Assembly: GCF_024298845.1 (NCBI RefSeq)
Contig: NZ_CP101156.1
Coordinates: forward strand, 2,790,001 to 2,854,000
Source: Natronosalvus amylolyticus
GTDB taxonomy: Archaea; Halobacteriota; Halobacteria; Halobacteriales; Natrialbaceae
Length of the DNA: 64,000 nt
Reading direction: 5' to 3'
Below the pieces are notes generated by a model that did not search any database, was not told the origin of the DNA, and saw only the letters and a list, made by a program, of their open reading frames with translations. The first letter of the stretch is position 1, and each line of letters opens with the position of its first letter. This document shows positions 51,179 through 60,498 of the stretch, in pieces. The position numbers and the translations under genes were made by a program.

Positions 51179-51547
51179 CGTACCAGTTTTGCTTAAACAG
51201 GAGGGGGTAATAAAGTATTGAAATCGTGTATTTCTTCGAGGAACATTTTATTCCATTTCACGACCGACTCATAACCTTTCATATAATTTTAAATCTGCGA
51301 TACAGGCTGCCAAAATTGCCATAGGAGGAGTTTTATGAAATAGAGGAGCCCATTATTATCCAAATAAATATACAGAAACAAACTAACGTTTCAATTCAGT
51401 TCATGCAATGTTTTTACCGCTCTAGAACCACCGAAGTCTACTTAAGGGGTTTAGTGTCGTGGCCGTTATGCATCGGCGTCATTCACCCCTCGATATTGGG
51501 GCTTATCTGGACGATAATAAACCGCTGTTGGCCCGTATGTGTGGGCA
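51179..51547. promoter_or_regulatory. A/T-rich divergent intergenic region
   Basis: 369 bp of clearly lower GC than the surroundings, separating the regulator from the DUF1616 gene. It contains a strong GGAGGAG at 51324-51330 followed by ATG-AAA-TAG (51335-51343) and an ATAATAAA element at 51513-51520 that may be the promoter of the DUF1616 gene. Confidence 0.45.
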
Positions 51548-52534
51548 ATGAGCGACACGAACTGGTGGTTTTTCGATCAGGCTGTTGTCATCGCTGCCAC
51601 AGGCCTTCTCACATTCGGCATATTTTCGGGAATAACTGGTGTCGTACGAATTGGGCTCGCTATTCCACTAGTCCTCTTTCTTCCCGGGTATGCACTGGTC
51701 TCTGCGCTGTTTCCGGACAAACCGAACGATTCGTATCACTCCTTCGATGAACACAAAACCGGACTTGGAAACCCACTGCTGGTGAGTGGTGGTTTGGAAC
51801 CCATCGAACGGTTCATCCTGTCATCTGTATTTAGCGTTTTCCTCGTTCCAGTGATTGCCCTTATTCCGTCCGCAACCCCTGGGGGTTTCACCCTCGAAAC
51901 GGTACTCTCCGGGATTTCAATCGTCACCGTTATTCTTTCCGTTATCGCGATCATTTCTCGATACCGGTGTCGGCCGGAACGACGTTACGTTCCGTCACTT
52001 TCTTTTCCATCGCTGTTTTTTCAGTCACGGCCATCGCTTCTCAACGCCTCGAGTTACCGACTCTACAATATCGCAATCGTACTCAGTCTGTTCCTGGTAG
52101 TCGCCAGTGTGGGATTTGCCGTGGCAAACCCACCACAGCCTGATGGATACACGGAGTTTTCGATCCAAACCGATGCTGTCACAGGTGACGTCGAGACGAT
52201 GTACGAGTCGACGTACACGTCTGGTGAGACAACGACCATGAACACCTCGATCACGAACCACGAACACGATCAACAGACGTACACAACCGTGCTGTTGATC
52301 CAGCAGGTGAGTTACGAAGATGGGAACGTCACTGTGCACGAAACCGACGAACTCGATCGACAGACGACGACGGTCGGCGACGGTGAGACACAACAACAGA
52401 CGCTCGAGGTGACGCCGACGATGCAAGACGGTGATCTCCGGCTCACCGTGCTGCTTTACGACGGTGACCCTCCAGACGACCCCACTGTCGACAACGCCTA
52501 TCGTGTCATAACACTGCCGATCGAGGTATCGTGA
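51548..52534 (+). CDS. DUF1616-family membrane protein
   Basis: 328 residues. Four transmembrane helices (about 12-30, 34-55, 90-112 and 118-138) and a fifth near 175-195, then an extracytoplasmic beta domain (about 205-328) with GYTEFSIQTDAVTGDVETMY, TTVLLIQQVSYEDGNVTVHETDEL and DLRLTVLLYDGDPP. This is the DUF1616 layout: a membrane module plus one immunoglobulin-like domain, common in archaeal glycan and surface clusters, role unknown. The ATG at 51548 is chosen over a GTG nine bases upstream. Its TGA overlaps the next ATG (TGATG). Confidence 0.82.
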   Translation: MSDTNWWFFDQAVVIAATGLLTFGIFSGITGVVRIGLAIPLVLFLPGYALVSALFPDKPNDSYHSFDEHKTGLGNPLLVSGGLEPIERFILSSVFSVFLVPVIALIPSATPGGFTLETVLSGISIVTVILSVIAIISRYRCRPERRYVPSLSFPSLFFQSRPSLLNASSYRLYNIAIVLSLFLVVASVGFAVANPPQPDGYTEFSIQTDAVTGDVETMYESTYTSGETTTMNTSITNHEHDQQTYTTVLLIQQVSYEDGNVTVHETDELDRQTTTVGDGETQQQTLEVTPTMQDGDLRLTVLLYDGDPPDDPTVDNAYRVITLPIEVS

Positions 52535-53109
52535 TGTGGCCGTGGGAACATCTTGCGGTTGCGTACGTGCTGTACTCGTTGTGTACGAACCTGTGGTTAC
52601 ATCGGTCGCCGTCGACCCGTGAAACGATCGCTGTCGCAATTGGCTCACAACTCCCTGACCTCGTTGATAAGCCACTCGCCTGGACGTTTGGCCTGACGGA
52701 GACGGGCTATTCGATTGGGCATTCGATATTCGTCGCGCCGCTCATCTGTGTGTTCGTGTTTGCAGTGGTTATCCGGTCCGATACCGTCATGCCAGCCGTC
52801 GGATTTTCGCTTGCATACGCCTCACATCTTGTGACCGATGTGTTGAATCCGGTTCGATACGGACGACCGATCGAACCACGCGTCGTTCTTTGGCCACTTT
52901 CGTCGCCGCCAACCGGTAATCACGGCGGACTCGTCGATCATTTCGTCGTTTATGTTCTTCGCGATACGACGGCCATCGTAGAAAGTGGTCTGACGTTCCA
53001 GCTGGGGATCCAACTTCTGCTGGGGGTGGCCGTTGTCGGTCTCTGGCTCTCGGACGGGGCACCGGTTCTCAGTGACGGGTGGCGTGTCGTGCGGAACACA
53101 CTCCAGTGA
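52534..53109 (+). CDS. YdjM/DUF457-type membrane metal-dependent hydrolase
   Basis: 191 residues. Hydrophobic throughout, with the His/Asp pattern of the YdjM-like inner-membrane hydrolases: WEHLAVAYVLYSL at the start, GSQLPDLVDKPLAW, GYSIGHSIFVAPL and SLAYASHLVTDVL. The metal ligands would be His6, Asp45, His71 and His107-Asp111 (by analogy with the family). Translation is coupled to the DUF1616 gene through a TGATG overlap. The substrate is unknown. The 281 bp that follow carry no supported gene. Confidence 0.82.
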   Translation: MWPWEHLAVAYVLYSLCTNLWLHRSPSTRETIAVAIGSQLPDLVDKPLAWTFGLTETGYSIGHSIFVAPLICVFVFAVVIRSDTVMPAVGFSLAYASHLVTDVLNPVRYGRPIEPRVVLWPLSSPPTGNHGGLVDHFVVYVLRDTTAIVESGLTFQLGIQLLLGVAVVGLWLSDGAPVLSDGWRVVRNTLQ

Positions 53110-53390
53110 TTTTCTTCTCGCCTCCTGGGAGTAAGACACTCCCTCGAGGAACCTTTCGACACCGTTTTTGTGGTGTCACCAGTGCAAGGACGTTCGTCGA
53201 GGTTCGATCCAGACGCTATCAGAAAGTGTGATAGCCGCTTCTCTTGGTCCGATCACAAGCTCCTCCGGCAGTACTCGTGCGGCCAGATGAGTCGTCGTCG
53301 GTTCCTGTTGATTCAGGACGTGGTGTCGTCATCATACACCTTGAAAATGGATTTCGTCGAGATTGGAACGGTCGATACACAGCGGCTCAG

Positions 53391-55367
53391 CTACATCGAT
53401 GCCGGTGAGGGTGTACACATCGAGACCTCACCGTTCGTGTAGACGATAGCCTGATCGGGGCGACAAAGCCGATCTCGAGTGATCTGTTCGATCCGACCGT
53501 CCCCATCACCATCTCGGAAGAACGTCGCCTCCGTAGATTGGGTGGTTCGATACACCACGTAGTCGTGGTTTGCTACACTGCCGTCGGGGACGGTCGCAGC
53601 GGTCGTCGATGGGTACGCACCAGTTCGACTGATCAGCGTTTGATACGGATGGTCGGTGTGGAGTCGTTGGTCCGGACGAATATCACCGCCACTGGGTGAA
53701 CCGGTCAACTCGCCGATCGACGCTGCAGCAGTCAGTTCCGCGTCACTATAGGCAAGTCGTTCGTGTTGGTCGGCGAACACCGGGTTATCGGCGTTGCTTT
53801 CGGCGGCGAAGATCATCGCCCCCGGGAAGACGAGGACGAATAGCAGGAGGACGGAGACGACGAGAGCGGGAGAGAGCTTCCCGTACAGCGTTCGGAGGCC
53901 GATCGCACCGAGTATCGCCATCGGTGCGTACAGGAAGGCAAACCAGCGAGTCGGAATGAAATTCCGAATGCCAAACATGGGCAGCCCGAGGACGAACACG
54001 AGCATGAACGCTGCGGCCAACAGGAGGGTAAACACCGATTGTTCGGCACGTCGCCGATGGACGACGTAGAGACAGCCGACGAACGTAGCTCCGAGGAGAA
54101 ACAGGAATCCGAGGGCGTCGACGTACGGAACGATCTGTTCGACCAATGTCTGGGTCGTTTCCGTGCTTGTCTCGGTTGAGTCGGCTGTGGAGTCACTCGC
54201 GATGTTGAGGAAACCAGCACTCTCCTCGAGGGTCTGCGTGAAAAAGCTCAGTACAGTCGCCAGAAACGAATCCTGACGGTACGGGGTAAGCGACCAGACG
54301 AAGATGGTGAAGCCGAAATTAAATGCGACGAGTCCAACGAGGTTGACCGGCTTCTTTGCCCGAAAGACGCTCGTATCGAGACGGTCGAGTCCGAGGGGAC
54401 CCACCACGAATACGATCTGTGCGATGAACGCCGCCAGCAACAACACGAGCATGATGAACGTCGAGACTTGGTGGGTGAGAATAACGGCGACACTCAACAG
54501 TAACAGCAGTGAGAAGTCGCGAAAGGTGTACTCGATTCGCATCACTCGAAGTAGTGCGTACAAGACGGCGAGGAAAAAGACGAGTCCAAGACTCGTGGGG
54601 ATGAGATGCATTCCCCACATCGCGACGTGGCTCGCAAGCGCATAACACGTGGCTGCTAGCGTCGCCCATCGCTGTGCAACGAGCAGGTTCGTCCCCGCAT
54701 AGACCAGCAGTACTGACAGCGGCATCACGAGGCCGACGGAGAGATACAGTGCCGTGCGAATTGGAACCCCATAAAGCAGTGCTGAAGACGCTACCAGCAG
54801 GTGGTACAACGGAGACGCGAAGTGCTTGTCATCGGAGATTGCACCCAGGGAGCCTTCTTCGAGGATTGCGGCCGTCAGCTCGACGTGGGTCCAGATGTCG
54901 ATTCCGATATAGCCCGGTGTGACGTACAGGGCCGTAAATCGGAAGACGAACGCAAACAAGACGACTTGCAACAACACGAGTCCGGGTTTGAACGTCTGGT
55001 CGTTCGTAAAGAGAATCTGTCCGAGCAACAGCGTCCCGAGAAGACTCGCGACCCCGAAAAAAAGGGGCGTACGTGTTCCCTGAAGGACTGTCAGAATCAC
55101 GAGTCCCGCCAGTCCAGACAGTACGAGGCTTGGCAGTGTCATCGACACCGCTGCGGGAAGGGTCGGGAGTCCACGTGCGTTTTCCTGGTAGAGAGCGATG
55201 AGATACAGTGCACACGCGGTTCCAAGGAGTATCGGAACGGTATTCAGGTAGATCTGTGACGCAAAAAATCGGAGCGGGAACAGTGTAAGTGCGAGCAAGA
55301 GGCCACCGATTGCAGCAACCGTATCCAGCCGAAACGGCCGTCGCCGCTGGATCGATTTATACACCAT
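53391..55367 (-). CDS. Large polytopic membrane protein, glycosyltransferase-39/83-like
   Basis: 658 residues with about 14 transmembrane helices over residues 15-565 and a soluble C-terminal domain (about 570-658) ending in TPSPASM. After helix 5 a luminal loop YVTPGYIGIDIWTHVELTAAILEEG contains the acidic residue pattern (GIDIWTH) of GT-C fold enzymes, and the repeated helix layout matches polyprenyl-phosphate-dependent glycosyltransferases or polymerases. It is the last gene of the coupled operon beginning at 58824; its ATG lies inside the 3' end of the GT4 gene (11-base overlap). It may transfer or polymerise the glycan on the outer face. The precise reaction is unproven. Confidence 0.75.
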   Translation of the reverse strand: MVYKSIQRRRPFRLDTVAAIGGLLLALTLFPLRFFASQIYLNTVPILLGTACALYLIALYQENARGLPTLPAAVSMTLPSLVLSGLAGLVILTVLQGTRTPLFFGVASLLGTLLLGQILFTNDQTFKPGLVLLQVVLFAFVFRFTALYVTPGYIGIDIWTHVELTAAILEEGSLGAISDDKHFASPLYHLLVASSALLYGVPIRTALYLSVGLVMPLSVLLVYAGTNLLVAQRWATLAATCYALASHVAMWGMHLIPTSLGLVFFLAVLYALLRVMRIEYTFRDFSLLLLLSVAVILTHQVSTFIMLVLLLAAFIAQIVFVVGPLGLDRLDTSVFRAKKPVNLVGLVAFNFGFTIFVWSLTPYRQDSFLATVLSFFTQTLEESAGFLNIASDSTADSTETSTETTQTLVEQIVPYVDALGFLFLLGATFVGCLYVVHRRRAEQSVFTLLLAAAFMLVFVLGLPMFGIRNFIPTRWFAFLYAPMAILGAIGLRTLYGKLSPALVVSVLLLFVLVFPGAMIFAAESNADNPVFADQHERLAYSDAELTAAASIGELTGSPSGGDIRPDQRLHTDHPYQTLISRTGAYPSTTAATVPDGSVANHDYVVYRTTQSTEATFFRDGDGDGRIEQITRDRLCRPDQAIVYTNGEVSMCTPSPASM

Positions 55368-56319
55368 GGCTGACCTCCGTTCGTGACTTCGTTTTGCCTT
55401 CTCGGTCGAGCGTCCGTCGATACACCTCGAGCAGGGAATCACCCAGCGACTCGAGACCGAGTCCGTCGATCGATTGGCGCCCATTCGATCGACTACCCGC
55501 ATCGAACGTCTGCTCGAGGCCGGCTACGAGCGTTTCGTCGTCGTCGCTGACGGTGCAGTTGTGGAGGTTCCCGACTGTTTCCCGAACGAAACCGACGTCA
55601 GTCGAGACGATAGGGAGGTTACAGGCGGCGGCTTCCTTGACGACCATGGGGCCGCTCTCGCGTTTCGAGGTCACGAGCAGGACGTCGCTCGCGTTCATGA
55701 AATTGGGCATCTCGTCGTGGTCGACGCCGGAAACTGGTCGAAGCTCGAGGTCGGCGTCGGCACCGCTGACGAGCTTTTGTGCCCGTGTGTAGTCTTTGAC
55801 GTCTCGCGTCCCGTCGTACGGAAAGAGCGCAATCTGGCGGTCGCTTTCCCAGCCGACGCGCTCACGAGCAACCTGTCGTGAAATCGGTCTGAACAGGTCG
55901 GTATCGACGCCGAACGGGATCAGGTCGTAGTCGGTTTCCAGTTCGCTTGCCATGACCTGACTCGGAACGATTGTGGCGTCAGCTCGCCGAGCGGCGAACC
56001 GGCTCACCGACCGTAACCAGTCGTGATCGCTCATCAGATCTGTCCCCCATAGCGTCACCACGACGGGACGAATCGGCTGTGCGAAGGCAAACGGTGCGAC
56101 CAGCCCGTAGTTCGCGTGGACGAGGTCGAAATCCCCCGATCTGATCACTGAGAGCACGTCGCGATAGTATCGGGCGTACGCCGTCACCGACCGACCGGAA
56201 TCGCCACCGTATTGGCCGGGAACGGCCAGGACCGTACAGTCGACACCGCGCGTCTGGAGGGTCGACACTTGCTGGTCGAAGAAGGGTCGTGGTGAGGTGA
56301 CCAGCTGTAGCACTTTCAT
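55357..56319 (-). CDS. GT4-type glycosyltransferase
   Basis: 320 residues, GT-B fold. N-terminal half MKVLQLVTSPRPFFDQQVSTL, VHANYGLVAPFAF and LWGTDLMSD (acceptor side). C-terminal half PFGVDTDLFRP, then EMPNFMNASDVLLVTSKRESGPMVVKEAAACNLPIVSTDVG, which contains the E-x7-E nucleotide-sugar motif of GT4 enzymes. The ATG at 56319 overlaps the stop of the upstream DUF354 gene (ATGA). An N-terminal extension in frame is Arg-rich and excluded. It is the third gene of the 58824-53391 operon. Confidence 0.9.
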   Translation of the reverse strand: MKVLQLVTSPRPFFDQQVSTLQTRGVDCTVLAVPGQYGGDSGRSVTAYARYYRDVLSVIRSGDFDLVHANYGLVAPFAFAQPIRPVVVTLWGTDLMSDHDWLRSVSRFAARRADATIVPSQVMASELETDYDLIPFGVDTDLFRPISRQVARERVGWESDRQIALFPYDGTRDVKDYTRAQKLVSGADADLELRPVSGVDHDEMPNFMNASDVLLVTSKRESGPMVVKEAAACNLPIVSTDVGFVRETVGNLHNCTVSDDDETLVAGLEQTFDAGSRSNGRQSIDGLGLESLGDSLLEVYRRTLDREGKTKSRTEVSHGV

Positions 56320-57428
56320 GGATGGTCTGGGACTGACTGGGCTGGCTGATCGAACGTTCGTGGATGGGCGAGCGCTTCGATTTGGTCGACGACGAAATCC
56401 GTGACGTCGATTCGGTCTTCGAGCAACTTTTCGCGACGCCGTTCCCACGTTGCTGGGGATTCGTCGAGGACCGATACCGCTCGTTCGACTCCACGTGCGT
56501 GTCGCAATCGCCCGGTGTACTCGAAGCACAAACCGTACTCTTCGAGTTCGGCCGTATATCCCAATGAAAGGGGGTTCACATACACTGACGGCGTGCCGAG
56601 GACGGCGGCTTCCGCGGCAGTCGTCGCACCCTCACTCAGGACGACGTCGGCGAGGGATAGCAGATCGTGCATCCGTTCCGGTGTCGTCGAGAACTGGTAG
56701 GACTCGAGGTCGGCCGGTGGCTCGCCTTCTGCGGCGAGTAATACCTGGACACCCGCCTCCTCGAGTCGGTCCACGATACGTGCAGGTTTTTCGAAACCCT
56801 CGTGGCCCACATCGTGTGACGCACCCCAGTTACTGAGTCGAACTACAGCGAAGGGATCGTCTGGATCCAGCTCGACAGCTTCGAGGACGGCTCGATCGGT
56901 TTCGAACCGATTCGGATGGAGATACGCCAGCTCGTGATAGCCCTGATAGCGAACCTGTTTCGAGCCGAGTTCGTCACGATAACACGCCGGGGTACAGATA
57001 ACGTCTGCAAACGGGTAGCCGAGACTGGTGATGAGACTCGCGTGTTCGGTATCGTAGAAGACGAGACTCTCCGTGTTCAACACGGATGCGATGTGTGCAG
57101 CAGCGACGCCGCCGATAGCCGTAATCACGTGTGGGTCGATTCGTCGGGTGCGACGCAATAGCCGCATCTCGTAGGTGGCCTGGACTGCTGCCAGCGAGAA
57201 GAGACCGTTCGACTCGCCGGCCAGCACTTCGTGGTCGATACCGTAGGCCTCGAGGAGCTCGATCGCGACGTCGTTCTCTCGGGCGAAGACGTGCACGTCG
57301 TGACCCCGTGATCGGAGGACACTGATCGGGTGCCTGAAGAAGTGGACGTGGCCCGGATGCTGGATCGTAACGACGACTCGGAGTGTCGATTCATCCGCTC
57401 CAGCGACGTTGTCTCGAGGTCGTCTCAT
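56316..57428 (-). CDS. DUF354 glycosyltransferase-like protein
   Basis: 370 residues. A GT-B-like fold of the DUF354 family: TIQHPGHVHFFRHPISVLRSRGHDVHVFAREND in the first Rossmann domain, VFYDTEHASLITSLGYPFAD in the middle, and MHDLLSLADVVLSEGATTAAEAAVLGTPSVYVN in the second. The latter is the acidic/glycine-rich nucleotide-sugar loop also seen in UDP-GlcNAc 2-epimerases and MurG-like enzymes. It starts four bases after the stop of the dehydrogenase and overlaps the next start, so it is translated with both. Likely a glycosyltransferase or epimerase for an amino sugar. Confidence 0.85.
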   Translation of the reverse strand: MRRPRDNVAGADESTLRVVVTIQHPGHVHFFRHPISVLRSRGHDVHVFARENDVAIELLEAYGIDHEVLAGESNGLFSLAAVQATYEMRLLRRTRRIDPHVITAIGGVAAAHIASVLNTESLVFYDTEHASLITSLGYPFADVICTPACYRDELGSKQVRYQGYHELAYLHPNRFETDRAVLEAVELDPDDPFAVVRLSNWGASHDVGHEGFEKPARIVDRLEEAGVQVLLAAEGEPPADLESYQFSTTPERMHDLLSLADVVLSEGATTAAEAAVLGTPSVYVNPLSLGYTAELEEYGLCFEYTGRLRHARGVERAVSVLDESPATWERRREKLLEDRIDVTDFVVDQIEALAHPRTFDQPAQSVPDHP

Positions 57429-57432
57429 CGGC

Positions 57433-58824
57433 TTACAACCTCCGGTAGACGAAGCCGGCATTGGCGGCGTCACGTTCCTCGAGTGCGCCGGTCACGTCGA
57501 TCAATGCAGGAGTGGCTTCGAGTGCTGTGGCCACCTCCTCGAGATCGAGCGATTCGAACGTGGAGTGGGGTGTGGCAAGCATGACGGCGTCGAAGCCGTT
57601 GAACGAGAGTGAGTCTTGGACGTCGATCCCGAACGCGTCCCGAACCACGTCGTCATCGGCTAACGGATCGTATCCTTCGACATCGACATCGTACTCTTCG
57701 AGTTCGTCGATGACGTTGACGACCTTCGAACTTCGAATGTCTCCAACGTTGGGTTTGTACGACAGGCCAAGAACCAGCACACGACTGTCTCGAAGCGTCT
57801 TTCCACAGCGGTTGAGTGCTTTAATCGTCATCTCGGCTACGTACGACGGCATGGACTCGTTCACTTCGCGGCTCGTTCGGATGAGTTTCGGATCGTATCC
57901 TTCCTGTGCCGATCGGTATGCGAGGAAGTACGGGTCGACCGGGATGCAGTGGCCACCGACCAGCCCTGGCCGGTAGTCGTGGAAGTTCCACTTGGTGCTC
58001 GCCGCCTCGAAAACGGCCGCTGGATCGATATTTAGCTGTTCGAGCACTCTCGTGAGTTCGTTGGCAAAAGCAATGTTGAGGTCGCGCTGTGCGTTCTCGA
58101 CGACTTTACACGCCTCTGCGGCTTCGATCGACGGTGCGCGGTGGATGCCCACATCGACCACCGCTTCGTACAACATCGCAACGTCCTCGAGGACGCTCTC
58201 GTTCGACGCACCGACGACCTTGACGACGTCCTCGAGTCCGTGCTCGGAATCGCCCGGCGTGGCCCGCTCGGGTGAGTAGCCCACGAAAAATCCTTCTCCA
58301 GCGGTGAGGCCGGAGGCTTCCTCGAGGGCTGGAACGAGGACGCTGCGCGTGGAGCCAGGATACACCGTCGACTCGAGAATGACTGTCGTGCCGGCGGTCA
58401 TCTTCGACCCGACCGTCCTCGCTGCGCTTTCGACGTAGCTCATGTCGGGGCGGTCGTCCTCGTCGATTGGCGTTGGAACGGTGATGATGACGTAATCGCT
58501 CTGGCTGATGGCACTCGCGTTAGTCGTATACGAGATGTCGCCGTCCTGAATCACGTCGTCCTCGAGGTCACCGGTCGTATCGATCCCCTGCTGTAATTTC
58601 TCGACCGTCGATTCGTCGATATCGTATCCGATTACACGGTACTCCGCCTGGGCGAACCCGACTGCCAACGGGAGTCCCACGTAGCCGAGTCCAACGACAC
58701 AGATCGTTGCCTGTCGTGTGGACGTTTCGTCAGCGTACTCGAGGGGTCCAGTATCGGCGATACCGTACTGGCCAGAATCCTGTTTCCCGTCTCGTTTTTC
58801 GGTGTCAGTGAGTGTTGTTGTCAT
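57433..58824 (-). CDS. UDP-N-acetyl-hexosamine 6-dehydrogenase type (TviB/WecC-like)
   Basis: 463 residues of the UDP-glucose/GDP-mannose dehydrogenase family. NAD-binding GLGYVG (45-50), ESTVYPGSTR (about 151-160), and the catalytic cysteine in GGHCIPVDPYF (Cys293). C-terminal domain: LGLSYKPNVGDIRSSK and TPHSTFESLDL. The motif GHCIPVDPYFL is typical of enzymes that oxidise UDP-GlcNAc/ManNAc/GalNAc to the uronic acid in two steps; glmS, glmM and glmU in the window make the likely precursor. The start at 58824 follows a 40-residue polar N-terminus; an upstream start at 58884 is less likely. First gene of a four-gene operon. Confidence 0.9.
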   Translation of the reverse strand: MTTTLTDTEKRDGKQDSGQYGIADTGPLEYADETSTRQATICVVGLGYVGLPLAVGFAQAEYRVIGYDIDESTVEKLQQGIDTTGDLEDDVIQDGDISYTTNASAISQSDYVIITVPTPIDEDDRPDMSYVESAARTVGSKMTAGTTVILESTVYPGSTRSVLVPALEEASGLTAGEGFFVGYSPERATPGDSEHGLEDVVKVVGASNESVLEDVAMLYEAVVDVGIHRAPSIEAAEACKVVENAQRDLNIAFANELTRVLEQLNIDPAAVFEAASTKWNFHDYRPGLVGGHCIPVDPYFLAYRSAQEGYDPKLIRTSREVNESMPSYVAEMTIKALNRCGKTLRDSRVLVLGLSYKPNVGDIRSSKVVNVIDELEEYDVDVEGYDPLADDDVVRDAFGIDVQDSLSFNGFDAVMLATPHSTFESLDLEEVATALEATPALIDVTGALEERDAANAGFVYRRL

Positions 58825-59173
58825 GGGTGGTGTGTCGATTCGTTCACACAACCGCTTGCGTCGGCCCGCTTGCAGCGGTGTCACGTGATCGGCTGTGCGT
58901 TCCTCGACTTCGCCAAGTCAGTGGGGGCGGTTTACTATACCTCGAATAAACTGTTGCAATCGTGAGACGGTTCGATAGAGGGGTTTTATGGCCGTTCTCG
59001 CGCCCGATTTCGGCGTATCGGCTCAGGGAAGGACGTGCGCGCTTATATCGGAATTAAACAGACCTGTATGGGTCTATAATGAAGGCACTATACCCCACAC
59101 TCTCGAGTGCGGTCGGCGAACTCACCCAGTGTGACTCGGTCAAGTGCCGGCCGCGGTAGAACCGCGACAACAT
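58825..59173. promoter_or_regulatory. Divergent promoter region of the dehydrogenase operon and the 59174 regulator
   Basis: 349 bp with A/T-rich patches such as TTTACTATACC near 58930-58940 and CTTATATCGGAATTAAAC near 59042-59059. No gene recognised. Confidence 0.4.
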
Positions 59174-59812
59174 ATGGTATCCAACGTCCCGTTCGAAACC
59201 GAATTCGCAATCGTATCCACCACCCTGTCCGATGCGGGTTCGGTTTCGGCTAGCAATCTCCACGCACACGCCATCGTAGTGGGAACATCCCTTTCCCGGA
59301 TTCGAGACCCTCCCGGGGGGATCTCCTGGCTCCACTTTCTTGGCAGCGGGTGGGACGTAGCCCTGATCGCGGTTCTATTCTTGCTGATTAGTGGCCTCGT
59401 TGGGCTTCGTATTCGAGCAGTTGCCACGAAACGTGAGGTCGAGGACCGCGTTCAGTCGCTGGTCCCAGAGGCCGACGATGAATCGGCACAGACGACTCAC
59501 TCACAAACAACTACTCACCAGGAGTTCGAACAGTACCTCTCGCCCGATACACCACCCGAACTGCTGAGCGATGAAGGGAAGGTGGTCAGACTGCTCGTCG
59601 AAAACCACGGTCAAATTCGCCAGCATCAGATCACGGAAGAAACTGGCTGGTCGAAGTCGAAGGTCAGTCGCATCTGCTCGAAGATGCACGAAGACGAGAC
59701 GATCGAAAAGCAGTCAATCGGTCGAGAGAACGTCATTACGCTGTCCGAAACCAGAGGCACGATTACCGACGACGGCCTCGCTTCCGAGGCCGTCGAGCAT
59801 CCACTTCCATGA
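59174..59812 (+). CDS. Membrane-anchored winged-helix regulator
   Basis: 212 residues. An extracytoplasmic N-terminal segment (about 1-58), one transmembrane helix (about 62-82), a basic/polar linker and a C-terminal winged-helix domain (about 140-200): LSDEGKVVRLLVENHGQIRQHQITEETGWSKSKVSRICSKMHEDETIEK, of the MarR/DUF7343-like type. The ATG at 59174 is preferred over an upstream alternative. It is divergent from the sugar-dehydrogenase operon and may regulate it. No ligand motif seen. Confidence 0.78.
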   Translation: MVSNVPFETEFAIVSTTLSDAGSVSASNLHAHAIVVGTSLSRIRDPPGGISWLHFLGSGWDVALIAVLFLLISGLVGLRIRAVATKREVEDRVQSLVPEADDESAQTTHSQTTTHQEFEQYLSPDTPPELLSDEGKVVRLLVENHGQIRQHQITEETGWSKSKVSRICSKMHEDETIEKQSIGRENVITLSETRGTITDDGLASEAVEHPLP

Positions 59813-60498
59813 TTGGGTATGGGCTGTCACCGGCGACGGCTATCCAACCACCACACCGCCGTTACCGGTGACGGTCCCCTTGCACTCTGACGATCCCTGG
59901 CATCGACGACCACTGGTTCTGCTTGTGGTGTCACCTCGAGTGACAGCCATTGCCAACGGTATCGAAGGCAGTCGCAAGTTCGTCGTATCGGGCATCGGAC
60001 GGATGCACGATGGTTTCCTGACGGACGTCCGCCACAAGTGAGGGGGTATCCCTTCGAGTCAGAGAGGAACTCGTCCGGTACATCGTCTCATTTAACCCCC
60101 TGATAAACGACTCGAGGAGAGGTCACAGACCCACCTGTCTCACTGGCAGACCCTGTCCACTGTCGAACTCCGTGATGAACGCAAGCGTCGATGGCGAGCG
60201 GTTGTGAAGCCGTGAATTGCAAGCGCTGAAACCGTCCTTTCCGATTCTACCGTCGATAGCGACAGTCTTACCCGTCCTATAGTAATGGACGCTGTTCGTT
60301 TTGGTGGGTATAGCGACCCGCGACTCCAGTGATGGGGTGCGGAAGACAAACAACTATGACACGAACCAGTACTGCAGTCCGGCACGAAGCCTCGAGCCGC
60401 GGTGTACCAGGCACAGCTGTCGATCACCCTGCTGTCTCCGCGTCGGTAGATAGTGTGACGTGGTTTGCGGTGGCTTCTCGAACGGAGGTGAACGGCTA
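59813..60498. other. glmS: Intergenic region upstream of glmS
   Basis: 686 bp. I see no supported protein gene apart from a 47-codon open frame that ends on the glmS start (60356-60499, see findings). The promoter of glmS must lie here; CCTATAGTAATGG at 60276-60288 is a candidate A/T-rich element. Confidence 0.4.
60484..60491 (+). promoter_or_regulatory. glmS: Shine-Dalgarno GGAGGTGA of glmS
   Basis: Eight-base match to the 16S rRNA 3' end, seven bases before the glmS ATG at 60499. Confidence 0.7.

Noticed and set aside
53170..53442. 90-codon frame before the large membrane protein
   Set aside because: Overlaps the 3' end of the 703/658-residue membrane protein frame on the other strand and has no recognisable domain.
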